A program made the position numbers and the translations under genes. From positions 1 to 23,713 of the forward strand of contig CAZSGM010000012.1 in assembly GCA_964606505.1 (NCBI GenBank): a stretch of 23,713 nucleotides of DNA, written 5' to 3'. The first letter of the stretch is position 1. The number at the start of each line of letters is the position of its first letter. This stretch comes from CAKVOD01 sp964606505. GTDB lineage: Bacteria > Bacillota > Clostridia > Christensenellales > UBA1242. This document shows, piece by piece, positions 16,696-23,713 of this stretch. Below the pieces are notes generated by a model, which ran no database searches, was not told where the DNA came from, and saw only the letters and a list, made by a program, of their open reading frames with translations.

Positions 16696-16701
16696 AACTA
16701 A

Positions 16702-16736
16702 AACTCACTCCCTGCCCCGCAGGAAGTGAGTTTTTT
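16702..16736 (+). terminator. Terminator of tRNA-Ser
   Basis: Stem AAACTCACTCCCTG / CAGGAAGTGAGTTT with one mismatch and loop CCCCG, followed by a T run. Confidence 0.85.
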
Positions 16737-16791
16737 CTATACCACTATAAGCTTTTGTGCCATTACATTAAAAGCGTTTTAATTAATGATT

Positions 16792-16810
16792 TTGATTAAT
16801 AGTTAATCAA
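16792..16810. repeat. Inverted repeat just after the dnaB stop codon
   Basis: Perfect arms TTGATTAA / TTAATCAA around three bases. It might act in ending dnaB transcription but no T run follows, so a terminator call would be weak. Confidence 0.4.
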
Positions 16811-18346
16811 TTAAAATATATCGGTTAAACTTGAATCATTGATTGAAACAATCGTGTCAGGCGCGTTGCAATTATCAATATCAAGTTCCGCGTCCTGATA
16901 GTCGTCGAGCGACACCGCAGTTGAAGCGAGCGCCTCTTCCTCAGTTGGGATGTCAACCTCCCCATCGTTTTGTGGCGCACAAAGGTTTTCAGGCGCAGAC
17001 TTCTCAAGCGCAGCCATATCGGAATCCTTGTCCATATTTCTAAAGCTTGCATTTTCGCCAACCCACTTAAGTTTGATTGTATCAAGCGCACCGTTTCTAT
17101 GCTTAGCAACAATCAGTTCCGCGACACTCTTCTCCGCCTCACTAACCTGCGTATCGTTGTACATAAACGGCTTATGCAAGAACATTACGATGTCGGCGTC
17201 TTGCTCAATTGAACCACTTTCACGCAAGTCTGACAAAATCGGGCGGTGGTCAGTGCGTTTGTCGACCGCACGCGACAACTGCGAAAGCACGAGCACAGGA
17301 ATATTGAGTTCGCGCGCCATAACCTTTAGTTTACGCGACATATCCGCAACCTCGTTTTGACGCCCGTCCTTGGTGTTGTTCCCCGACATCAGCTGCAAAT
17401 AGTCGACCATAACCATATCAAGCCCTTTCTCGCGTTTCAAACGTCGGCACTTACCCAAAATATCCATCGGCGTGTTCAGCGACGAGTCGTCAATATAAAT
17501 ATCGCTGTCCTGCAGCAAATTTTTTGCCGCCCAAATCGCCTTCCACTCCCCAGAGTTCATCTCTCCCTTAATCGCTTTCTCCATACTAACTTTTGCAATC
17601 GAGCACAAACTCCTCTGCGCAAGCTGCTCCTTACCCATTTCCAGCGAGAAAACGGCAACTTTCTTCTTCTCAACCGACGCCACGTGCTGCACAATGTTCA
17701 TAGCAAACGCCGTCTTACCAACACTCGGACGCGCAGCAAGCATAATAAGGTCACTGTTTTGAAGCCCGTTCGTAAGCCTATCGAGCGCGTAAAACCCCGT
17801 TTTGATGCCCGAAAAAGCGTTTTTGTCGCGCGCAATCCTGTCAAACCTGTCAACAACCGCGGGCAAAACATCTTTGATGTGCGCAAGCGATGTCGCGCTC
17901 TTGCGTTGCGCTATGTCGTATATCGTTTTCTCCGCATACTGCAGAACGTCCTCCGCCTCCGTCTCATTGTAGGCTTTCTCCGCTATCGACTGGCACGCGT
18001 TAATGACCTGCCTGAGCATTGAGTCGCGCGTAACCATATCTACGTAGTGTTTGTAGTTCGCGGCGCTCGGCATTGAGTTCGCAACCTTGGTTACGTACGA
18101 AATCCCGCCAACCGACTCAAGTAATTCCTTGCGCTCAAGCGCATCAACAAGCGTTACGAAATCAATCGGCTTGTTGGCGTTGTATAACTCAAGCATTTCC
18201 GAGTAAATCGTCCTATGCACGTCCGCGTAGAAATCATCCGTTTTGAGAACCGCAAAAACATCGTGCTGGATGTTGTCGGTCAGCAAAATACAGCCAAGCA
18301 CGCTCACTTCTGCGTCGTCGCTGTGTGGCATAACTCTAATTGCCAT
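16811..18346 (-). CDS. dnaB: Replicative DNA helicase
   Basis: A 511-residue DnaB-family hexameric helicase that unwinds DNA at the replication fork. The N-terminal domain (residues ~8-110: DDAEVSVLGCILL, FYADVHRTIYSEM) binds primase and loader; the RecA-like domain has Walker A ARPSVGKTAFAMN near residue 208, Walker B-like MVMVDYLQLM, and the conserved LSQLSRAVDKR and SDLRESGSIEQDAD. The family usually ends about 440-460 residues; here an acidic, Ala/Asp-rich tail of roughly 60 residues follows the usual end (WVGENASFRNM) and finishes NDSSLTDIF. Start ATG 18346 follows AGGAGGA. It lies 18 bases after a small membrane protein gene, probably in one transcript. It looks chromosomal, with no phage neighbours. 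Confidence 0.96.
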   Translation of the reverse strand: MAIRVMPHSDDAEVSVLGCILLTDNIQHDVFAVLKTDDFYADVHRTIYSEMLELYNANKPIDFVTLVDALERKELLESVGGISYVTKVANSMPSAANYKHYVDMVTRDSMLRQVINACQSIAEKAYNETEAEDVLQYAEKTIYDIAQRKSATSLAHIKDVLPAVVDRFDRIARDKNAFSGIKTGFYALDRLTNGLQNSDLIMLAARPSVGKTAFAMNIVQHVASVEKKKVAVFSLEMGKEQLAQRSLCSIAKVSMEKAIKGEMNSGEWKAIWAAKNLLQDSDIYIDDSSLNTPMDILGKCRRLKREKGLDMVMVDYLQLMSGNNTKDGRQNEVADMSRKLKVMARELNIPVLVLSQLSRAVDKRTDHRPILSDLRESGSIEQDADIVMFLHKPFMYNDTQVSEAEKSVAELIVAKHRNGALDTIKLKWVGENASFRNMDKDSDMAALEKSAPENLCAPQNDGEVDIPTEEEALASTAVSLDDYQDAELDIDNCNAPDTIVSINDSSLTDIF

Positions 18347-18364
18347 TTCTTCCTCCTATAAACC

Positions 18365-18625
18365 TTAATTACCCTTGCCCTTTGTGTTGTTGTCGCTCTT
18401 TTCTTGTCGCTTTTCCGCAATTTTCTTCAAAAGTACCTCTACGACAAATATAAATCCCAAGCACAAAACAACATCCAAGAAAATTCTCAGCGGGCTGCTC
18501 ATATCTTTAAATATTGTGAAATTTAACAATATCAATACCGGCGCAAACGCAAGCATAATAAGAAACATCTTCAACATCTCTCTTTTAGCTTCGTTTTTGT
18601 TGTATAACTTTTTTTCCCTTTTCAT
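18365..18625 (-). CDS. Small two-helix membrane protein, unknown function
   Basis: An 86-residue protein: basic N-terminus (MKREKKLYNKNEAKREM), two hydrophobic segments at about residues 20-38 and 46-66, and a basic, polar C-terminus (KKIAEKRQEKSDNNTKGKGN). Both ends are probably cytosolic. No family recognised. Start ATG 18625 follows GGTGA; a promoter lies at 18658-18686. It precedes dnaB, a place often taken by rplI in Firmicutes, but it shows no likeness to ribosomal protein L9. Confidence 0.65.
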   Translation of the reverse strand: MKREKKLYNKNEAKREMLKMFLIMLAFAPVLILLNFTIFKDMSSPLRIFLDVVLCLGFIFVVEVLLKKIAEKRQEKSDNNTKGKGN

Positions 18626-18657
18626 TATATTTCACCATGTTTAAAAAACTTTTATAT

Positions 18658-18686
18658 AGTTTAGCATATTTAATAAAAAATTACAA
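18658..18686 (-). promoter_or_regulatory. Promoter of the small membrane protein-dnaB transcript
   Basis: TTGTAA (18681-18686), 17-base spacer, TAAACT (18658-18663), minus strand. Moderate match to consensus. Confidence 0.45.
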
Positions 18687-18707
18687 GGTTTTCCGCTTAA
18701 TTATGTA

Positions 18708-18930
18708 CTATTCAAACAAAATACTGCTGCGCATAAACCGCCCGTGCAAACGGTAGCGCAATTCAATCAAAAATTCCTTTTGCAACCGTTGTGCCCCGCT
18801 AGTCGCCCGAGACGCATAAACAAAACAATCCGTGTTGCCAATGGAGGGGCTAACCTCATCTAACTCCGTTGTCAAGTCGTGAAAGAATCTGTCCTGCTCT
18901 TTTCGTGGCAAAGCGGTGGCGAAACATGTT
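18708..18930 (-). pseudogene. Possible gene remnant or structured RNA
   Basis: An open frame of about 70 codons with no ATG in frame and no ribosome binding site (TTG 18911 is the only start) reads LPRKEQDRFFHDLTTELD, then SPSIGNTDCFVYASRAT and ends FMRSSILFE. It looks protein-like and is richer in GC than its surroundings, with CGG and GGG codons that the neighbours use little. I do not recognise it. Alternatively the DNA forms a hairpin: TGCGC and ACCG near 18760-18720 pair with CGGT and GCGCA. It could be the tail of a decayed transferred gene or a small RNA; both are tentative. Confidence 0.3.
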
Positions 18931-18935
18931 CTAAT

Positions 18936-18966
18936 GAAAAAAAACGGTAAAATTACCGCTTTTTTT
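18936..18966. terminator. Bidirectional terminator downstream of gene D
   Basis: Stem CGGTAA/TTACCG (18945-18958) flanked by an A run on one side and a T run on the other, so it can work in either direction. It would end the transcript of the secreted protein gene at 19139. Confidence 0.75.
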
Positions 18967-18989
18967 CATTAGGTATTTAGTTAATCCGT

Positions 18990-19130
18990 TAATTATTTTA
19001 GCCGATTAACTTATTTTAATTGCTCATCTTGTTCTAGTTAATAAACTTGTTTGAACTGAATAACTTATTTCAAGCAAATGGATTGTTTAAACTAGATTAC
19101 TTGTTTAAATTGATAAATTCGCAAAATCCT
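18990..19130. repeat. Degenerate AT-rich tandem repeats after gene D
   Basis: Loose units of about 18-22 bases with the theme ACTTGTTTAAATTGATA recur (ACTTGTTTGAACTGAATA, ACTTATTTCAAGCAAAT, TTGTTTAAACTAGATT). They do not encode a protein and are not CRISPR-like. No gene is seen in 18967-19138. Confidence 0.45.
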
Positions 19131-19138
19131 CGTTACAC

Positions 19139-21204
19139 TTAAATTACAATTGAGTTACTCCAACTGCCGTCGCCTGTGAGGGTTACAGCAAGATTTTTAA
19201 CGACGCCTGCGCCACTAGCAACCTGATAACTTGTTACCCCTGTTGGGGCAAGGTCAGTCCCGTCCAAGACAAACCTAACTCGGCTGCCGAATGGTTTGGT
19301 TGCGAGTATTTTGATTGTCGTGTTTTTAGGGAGTGTTACGCTGACCGTTTGCTCGCCGCCGCTGTACACAAAGCCGTACTCACCCAATTTAGTTGTTCCG
19401 TTCATAAGGGTTAACAACAACAAACTGTTCGGCGCGCTGTTGGTTACTTTGAGATTGAGAACGGGGTTTAAGGATGCAACATTTAGTGTTACAGAATACT
19501 CGCTCAATCCGGCGCAATTCCAAATAGTTAACTTAAGCATCCCATTGTTATATGTGTAAGAATAGTCCGTCCCGTTTCCACTGCTGCTCGTAATCTTTAC
19601 TTCACTTCCATCCAAACTAACTGAATCAACTTTGTAATTTGTGGTATCTATCGCATCAAAAGTTATTACTCGTTTAATTCCTGAAACATCAGTCTCGCTA
19701 TCAATGTCCTCGATATTAGGAATATATTTTGCGTAATTGTATGCAGGAAGAACTGTTTGCAATCCACTACTGCTATCCGGCGTTATCGACCAGCCAATAT
19801 CAGCCATATCAGCGGGGGCGTTGACACTGGGTATAATTTCAAGTGCGCAATTCGCTACTATATATTTTAGATTTAGATGAATTGCGGCACGCAGTCCATA
19901 CTCACTTGCTCCGTCTTCAAGCCCAAATCCATTCGCAACTGAAGAATAATGATAACCTTGAGTCCCATCAGAGTTCCCCGAGCGAAGCCAAATATCGTCA
20001 TTGCCGCTTCCAACTGATTTTGAAGCCCTATCATACCCATTTAGTTCCCACAGTCCACTCCTTCCATCGTTTACTCCATCAGAGCCACCACTTGCCGCAT
20101 TTGCTAGCCCCGAACTTGCAGAACTCAATGTTGTTGGGTAACTCACATCTCCATCTGTAATACTATCTCGGTATACAAGTTCATAACTACTTGGAAGCCA
20201 CATTTGACTAGTCCAATTCGGTCCACAGTTATTTTTTACATTAACGCTAGAGCCATTGAATGCTGCGCTAGTTCCTGCAGTTTTTCCACTACCCGTTTGA
20301 TACGCATCACTTTGCCAATTCCCAGGAACATCACCAATCTCAGACACAAAAATGTCACCTAGATTTATATATCCATCATATAAACTCATCATTTCACAAA
20401 AAATCGTATCACTCGCCTCTTCAGCGCCTTGAGAAGTAAAATTAAAATAACCGCTACTTGTTAGCATATATGGGAAATCCATATATATTGTTAGTATGTC
20501 ATTATTTGCGTCCATTGACCTATAGACCACTTGCCATGTTGAAGTAACCGCATTAGATGTAGTACTGTCAACGAGTTTAACATGTAATTGCGCATTACCT
20601 GCCGCATTAGAATTGGCGGTACCGCCATTGGCACTTGCAGAGCCGTCGTTTAATTTCCCAAAGTTCTTCGCGGAAAGATAGTAAGTATCAGTAGTAATGC
20701 TTGAATTTTGTGTAGGCGTTTCTTTTTTATATCCATCCCACACTCTGGCATCATTAATCCATTGCAGCAAATCAAATACTGTTAACACGTCGGGATATTT
20801 ATAATGCCCACCTATAAACAATGCCTCGCCATTATTTACAGTAATCCAAGGGGCGTTTGTAAATTGCAACCCACCACTTGTTGAGCCCGCATTAACTTGC
20901 GGTTTCCGCGCTCCAAATATTGGCGTTAGTGTTAAAACTACTACTGTACACAACAACAAAAACCACAGGCACAGTTGTGTCGTGGGTAGTGTTTTTGCTT
21001 TGACCGATAAGGCGGTCTTATAGATGTGCTTTGCGCGTGTTTTGCGCTTTCGCACATTTTGTAACATTTTAGCCGAACATTTGGAGTTTTGACAATGAAC
21101 TTGCTCATTTTTGCAGGTATACCCCTCATTTTGTGCGGGTATACTACTATTTTTAGAGGCTAAATACCCCCCCCCCCCCCAAGCATATTCATTTTTCTAT
21201 TCAT
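19139..21204 (-). CDS. Phase-variable secreted protein with DUF6273-like domain (gene D), frame broken at G14
   Basis: ATG 21204 lies 8 bases after GGAGG and reads MNRKMNML, then 14 G, then stops at TAG. With 15 or 12 G it opens a frame of about 688 residues: YLASKNSSIPAQNEGY (close to genes A, B and C), a basic region, a hydrophobic segment near residues 78-97 (QLCLWFLLLCTVVVLTL) and a large ectodomain. Its middle holds WLPSSYELVYRDS, LWELNGYDRAS, DIWLRSGN and YGLRAAIHLNLKY, the pattern of DUF6273-type modules in Firmicute surface proteins. The last third is Thr/Ser/Val-rich, beta-like, and ends SNSIVI, sharing the final Ile-Val-Ile with genes B and C. Without a shift the frame is open only from about ATG 21067, which lacks a ribosome binding site. 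Function unknown; probably surface-exposed. Confidence 0.8.
21113..21147 (-). other. Hairpin after the G run of gene D
   Basis: GTATACCC (21117-21124) pairs with GGGTATAC (21137-21144), extended outward with a bulge. It begins about 20 bases after the G run, at the same relative place as in gene A. Confidence 0.55.
21167..21180 (-). repeat. 14-G homopolymer in gene D
   Basis: Fourteen G on the coding strand between ATGCTT and TATTTAG. 12 or 15 would join start codon and gene body. Confidence 0.92.
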
Positions 21205-21250
21205 TAAAATTTCCTCCGTTAAGCCTATTTTCAGTCGTCCTTTTGCTGAC

Positions 21251-21282
21251 GCCAAAACCGCATAATTTACGCATATTTTGAC
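21251..21282 (-). promoter_or_regulatory. Leader element of gene D
   Basis: GCCAAAA (21251-21257) and TTTTGAC (21276-21282) surround TGCG-containing sequence, matching the element at 958-991 in the leader of gene A. Possible operator or mRNA structure. Confidence 0.35.
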
Positions 21283-21325
21283 GAAAATCCGTCTAATAAA
21301 CGACCGAATTTTGTTTTACAAGCTT

Positions 21326-21354
21326 AGTATAACACAATAAAAAATTTTTATCAA
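21326..21354 (-). promoter_or_regulatory. Sigma-A promoter of gene D
   Basis: TTGATA (21349-21354), 17-base spacer, TATACT (21326-21331). Flanking bases also match gene A, for example GTGTTATACTAA. Confidence 0.75.
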
Positions 21355-21685
21355 ACAATTTTAAGTATAAATTCAATTTTTTTATTTATAATTTATTATC
21401 ATTTAAAATTTACAATAAAGGTAACTTGATTATATAATTACGCAGACTTAATTCTGTAATATTAACAACCAATTGGCAAGCACAAAGTATTGTAACTAAT
21501 AATCCGACTCTCTAGCGCGCATATGTTAAATTTTAATGCGTTTACGATTAATTCTTACGTGCCTGCAACAGATTGTAATGCATCTACAATTAAATTAATT
21601 GTTAATTACAGAGTCCCTACAACATTTGTGGCATTTACAGTCCCCTACACTTTACTAATTAAATCTATAATACTAGCTGAGTTAT
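21355..21685. other. Intergenic AT-rich stretch
   Basis: No gene, RNA gene or clear terminator is seen. The plus strand has loosely repeated TTACAGAGTCCCTACA and TTACAGTCCCCTACA words 31 bases apart near 21608-21650. Confidence 0.35.
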
Positions 21686-22882
21686 TTAAATTGTTTTTTC
21701 AGTACCGCCATTCAAATCCGCCGAATTTGCAGTATTACTTGCAGGTGTTGCGGTATCTAAAGGCTCCGCGTCGCCCACCGCGCCGCTATCGTCTACTATG
21801 CCGTCGGTAATTCCCGCGCCGTCGCTAGTTGCCACGTTTTCGTTAATTATCGCGCTGCCGTTGGACGCTGCCACATCATTAGTTGTTACGTCGCCCGCAA
21901 TTGCATTGTCGCCACTCTCGCTGGTTGCTTCACTTTGTGCGGGTTTACCCCAAACTCTATCAAAGAACGCAGGAACCATCTCGCCGCTAAACTCCTCAAG
22001 GTCTTTCTCGCACGATGGAAGCGTTTTGATAAGTTCGCGAATGTTGTTTGTTTGTCTATCCGCGAGGTAACTATTGACGTTTGCCAACTCAAAAATATAC
22101 TTGCACGCGTCCTCAAACGATTGCACATCATCAAGTATTTTGCAGCCGATTTCAGGGTTAAACTTATCAACCTTTGTATTTGTGTGCGATGACCTGTAAG
22201 TGTACTTCTCCCATTGTCCGTTTGCATTCAACTCAAGCTGAACAAGTGGACAATCCGCGCCCGCATACCCGCCAGCAACGGCAGAAAGCCTCATACGGTG
22301 GTAGTTTGAGTTAGGGATTGTAATAATGTCAATGCGATATATGTTTGGCAGGTACGTATAATTTACGCTTTCCTTTTTCAAGTTCTTGTAGTCTTGCTCA
22401 TTAATCTTAGGCGCAAGTGCAAAAAAACTGAGTATGTGCTTCTTTGCGCCATCCCTTGTTGTATCAACCTGTGGTTTAATCGTAATTAGCGACTTAGACG
22501 TACTGAGCATTTTTGCCTCATTCTCGTCGGCAATCGTCGGAGTCATCCCGTAAGCAAAATTCCTGTTCCTTTCCGATAGGTTTGCAACTGGCAAATTCGA
22601 CACTGAATAAAAGTCGTCAATACTCCAAAACATCTCGTCTAACTGATAAATATCACCCCAACGCGTGCGTGCAACAACCCCCTTCAACTTGCGCGAATCC
22701 TCTTTGAGTTTCTCACTAATATGATGAATGTAAGTCGTTTTGCAGTTAGAAATAATTGAATCACGCCAGTCAGCTTCCGGCTTTGGCATATTTTGCTCTG
22801 TAACCACCTTAACATTCTTATGCGCGATTTCATTCATTTTATCGCGCCCAAATCTTTGTCCTTTCATTTTAATTGTAGGCAT
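21686..22882 (-). CDS. Unrecognised 398-residue protein with low-complexity acidic tail
   Basis: Start ATG 22882 (MPTIKMKGQRF) has AAAGGAG 8 bases upstream; the open frame reaches back to 22951 but that part covers the promoter. Residues 1-315 are a soluble mixed domain with no signal or membrane segment: a basic start, DWRDSIISNCKTTYIHHISE, GDIYQLDEMFWSIDDFYSV, HILSFFALAPKINEQDY and a Tyr-rich NYTYLPNIYRIDIITIPNS. I recognise no family. The last ~75 residues (after WGKPAQSEA) are almost only Ala, Ser, Thr, Gly, Asp, Asn and Val, a disordered acidic tail. It has its own strong promoter. It could be cytosolic and regulatory or structural; I cannot say more. Confidence 0.75.
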   Translation of the reverse strand: MPTIKMKGQRFGRDKMNEIAHKNVKVVTEQNMPKPEADWRDSIISNCKTTYIHHISEKLKEDSRKLKGVVARTRWGDIYQLDEMFWSIDDFYSVSNLPVANLSERNRNFAYGMTPTIADENEAKMLSTSKSLITIKPQVDTTRDGAKKHILSFFALAPKINEQDYKNLKKESVNYTYLPNIYRIDIITIPNSNYHRMRLSAVAGGYAGADCPLVQLELNANGQWEKYTYRSSHTNTKVDKFNPEIGCKILDDVQSFEDACKYIFELANVNSYLADRQTNNIRELIKTLPSCEKDLEEFSGEMVPAFFDRVWGKPAQSEATSESGDNAIAGDVTTNDVAASNGSAIINENVATSDGAGITDGIVDDSGAVGDAEPLDTATPASNTANSADLNGGTEKTI

Positions 22883-22900
22883 AATCGTCTCCTTTCTTTT

Positions 22901-22929
22901 ATAGTACCATAAATTTTGCATTTTGTCAA
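22901..22929 (-). promoter_or_regulatory. Strong sigma-A promoter of the 398-residue protein gene
   Basis: Consensus TTGACA (22924-22929), 17-base spacer, TACTAT (22901-22906), minus strand, 18 bases before the ATG. Confidence 0.75.
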
Positions 22930-22959
22930 CATTCCGCCCGTCATTCCCCAAAACTTAGC

Positions 22960-23270
22960 AAAAACTTACACCAAACACATCAAATGATACTACCCCAATT
23001 AATAACTTTATTAATAACTCATTCCTTTTAAAGATGCAGTTGTATAATCGCCCCAAATTTCTTACCAATAACCAATTACTTAAAAGCCGCTAATTATCTT
23101 AATGATACAAAATCAGTTAATAGCAGTCAATTGCTTTATGATAACGATTCCTTTAATAATACCCAAATTCATAACCAACAGCTCAATTTTAAGTGTCCAC
23201 ACAATTTATGCGTAGCCACACAATTTACAAAAAGTCGCGCAATTTATAAGTAGCGACCAATTCCTTTAAC
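22960..23270. repeat. Intergenic degenerate ~20-bp repeats
   Basis: No gene is seen between 22952 and 23404. From 23195 clear units of 19-20 bases follow one another: GTCCACACAATTTATGCGTA, GCCACACAATTTACAAAAA, GTCGCGCAATTTATAAGTA, then a partial GCGACCAATT. Further left the same AATT-spaced style is looser. Confidence 0.5.
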
Positions 23271-23311
23271 TTCACTTTGACCAAACTACTAAAAATATAA
23301 TGTAAGCCACT

Positions 23312-23335
23312 AAAAAAAACGACAAAAGCCGTTTT
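23312..23335 (-). terminator. Minus-strand terminator
   Basis: Stem AAAACGGC/GTCGTTTT (one G-U pair) with loop TTTT and a further TTTT run. It implies a transcript arriving from the right, such as one covering 23405-23713. Confidence 0.6.
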
Positions 23336-23404
23336 CTATTCTATATAATATAAAGTAACTGAAAAATCAAATTTAAGCACCAATAAAAATTGTTAATATT
23401 ATAT

Positions 23405-23635
23405 TTAGTTGTAATGCGCAACGAATATAAACTGTGTAACGTGCAAAACAAAAGAGGCATAAATGGTCAAATTCATATACTCCAAATTATAATTAAAATA
23501 TGCCCAATTAAGGCACAGGCGCAAATGGGTATACACCAAATAAATACAACAAGTGCAAATAGCTATGCAACAAATTAGCAAAGAAAGCGCAAATAGTGAT
23601 GCAACTAAATTAGCAGAACCGCCTTCAATAAGCAT
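23405..23635 (-). CDS. Doubtful short hydrophobic ORF after a G run
   Basis: A 76-codon frame begins with ATG 23635 right after a run of 12 G. It would give a Cys-, Ile- and Leu-rich membrane peptide (SLLICCIAICTCCIYLVY). With 13 (or 10) G it would join an upstream frame MPIL and a TTG that follows AAGGAG by 11 bases; with 12 it does not. The DNA below it contains a 34-base repeat that is not a multiple of three, which argues against coding. No family recognised. More likely non-coding. Confidence 0.2.
   Translation of the reverse strand: MLIEGGSANLVASLFALSLLICCIAICTCCIYLVYTHLRLCLNWAYFNYNLEYMNLTIYASFVLHVTQFIFVAHYN
23521..23622. repeat. Three degenerate 34-bp tandem repeats
   Basis: Units begin GCAAATGGGTATACACC (23521), GCAAATAGCTATGCAAC (23555) and GCAAATAGTGATGCAAC (23589), spaced exactly 34 bases. 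Too few and too variable for a CRISPR array. Confidence 0.55.
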
Positions 23636-23647
23636 CCCCCCCCCCCC
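23636..23647 (-). repeat. 12-G homopolymer near the right edge
   Basis: Twelve G on the minus strand directly before ATG 23635. Same orientation as the four gene-associated runs but without their conserved promoter, start or downstream peptide. Confidence 0.85.
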
Positions 23648-23658
23648 AAAATAGGCAT

Positions 23659-23691
23659 AAAAAAAGCCAGATAGTACAAGTACTATATGAC
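23659..23691 (-). terminator. Minus-strand terminator with alternative upstream hairpins
   Basis: Stem GTCATATAGTAC / GTACTATCTGGC (one mismatch, one G-U) followed by seven T on the minus strand. Just upstream, GGGAG-GTAA-CTCCC (23697-23710) and ACTCC-CAA-GGAGT (23690-23702) are mutually exclusive hairpins. It probably ends a transcript from beyond the right edge. Confidence 0.55.
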
Positions 23692-23713
23692 TCCTTGGGA
23701 GTTACCTCCCGAC

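Noticed and set aside
16548..16799. 83-codon plus-strand frame
   Set aside because: It lies over tRNA-Ser and its terminator.
17357..18022. 221-codon plus-strand frame
   Set aside because: Antisense shadow of dnaB, rich in Arg, His and Leu as expected from the opposite strand; no ribosome binding site.
23521..23622. 34-bp periodic repeats as a CRISPR array
   Set aside because: Units vary along their whole length, no separate spacers, only three copies and no cas genes.

Overview
The window looks like a chromosomal stretch from a low-GC Gram-positive bacterium, probably an uncultured clostridial-type Bacillota. The evidence is AT-rich sequence, strong AGGAGG-type ribosome binding sites, sigma-A-like promoters with 17-base spacers, and core genes of Firmicute type (nrdR, dnaB, plsC, tRNAs with encoded CCA). 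The lineage is inferred; there is no rRNA or phylogenetic marker analysis behind it.

Layout. Bases 1-13271 are read from the minus strand: the front of a secreted protein gene cut by the left edge; an orphan HicB-like gene; a three-gene set (coiled-coil protein, SLOG/LOG-type nucleotide-binding protein, membrane protein); plsC overlapping an FtsJ-type RNA methyltransferase; two large secreted GLUG-repeat proteins in tandem; then nrdR behind a solitary VirD4/TraG-type ATPase. Bases 13650-16740 are read from the plus strand: an ABC exporter pair and tRNA-Ala(UGC), tRNA-Ile(GAU) and tRNA-Ser(GGA). A decayed inverted copy of the tRNA-Ser region lies before the ABC genes. From 16811 the minus strand resumes: dnaB with a small membrane protein, a possible gene remnant, a third type of secreted protein, and an unrecognised protein with a low-complexity tail. 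The right end is AT-rich repeat DNA, terminators and a short doubtful ORF.

The main discovery is a dispersed family of four surface/secreted protein genes (1-911, 5055-7608, 7909-10372, 19139-21204). They share one 5' module: a promoter of the form TTGATA-N17-TATACT, a good ribosome binding site and start codon, an uninterrupted run of 13 or 14 G in codons about 8-17, an RNA hairpin just after or overlapping the G run, and then a related Asn-rich peptide leading to a hydrophobic segment. In every one the well-placed start codon is out of frame with the body of the gene at the G count shown here, and a G-run length of 12 (or 15) would join them. This is the structure expected for phase variation by slipped-strand mispairing at poly-G, or for slippage at transcription or translation. 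All four would be OFF in the assembled state. The bodies differ (InlB-type repeat, GLUG solenoids with a Cys ladder, DUF6273-like domain), while the three whose ends are visible finish in Ile-Val-Ile. A fifth G run (12) precedes a short ORF at the right edge.

The remaining genes are ordinary housekeeping or hypothetical genes; I see no CRISPR array, prophage or insertion sequence.
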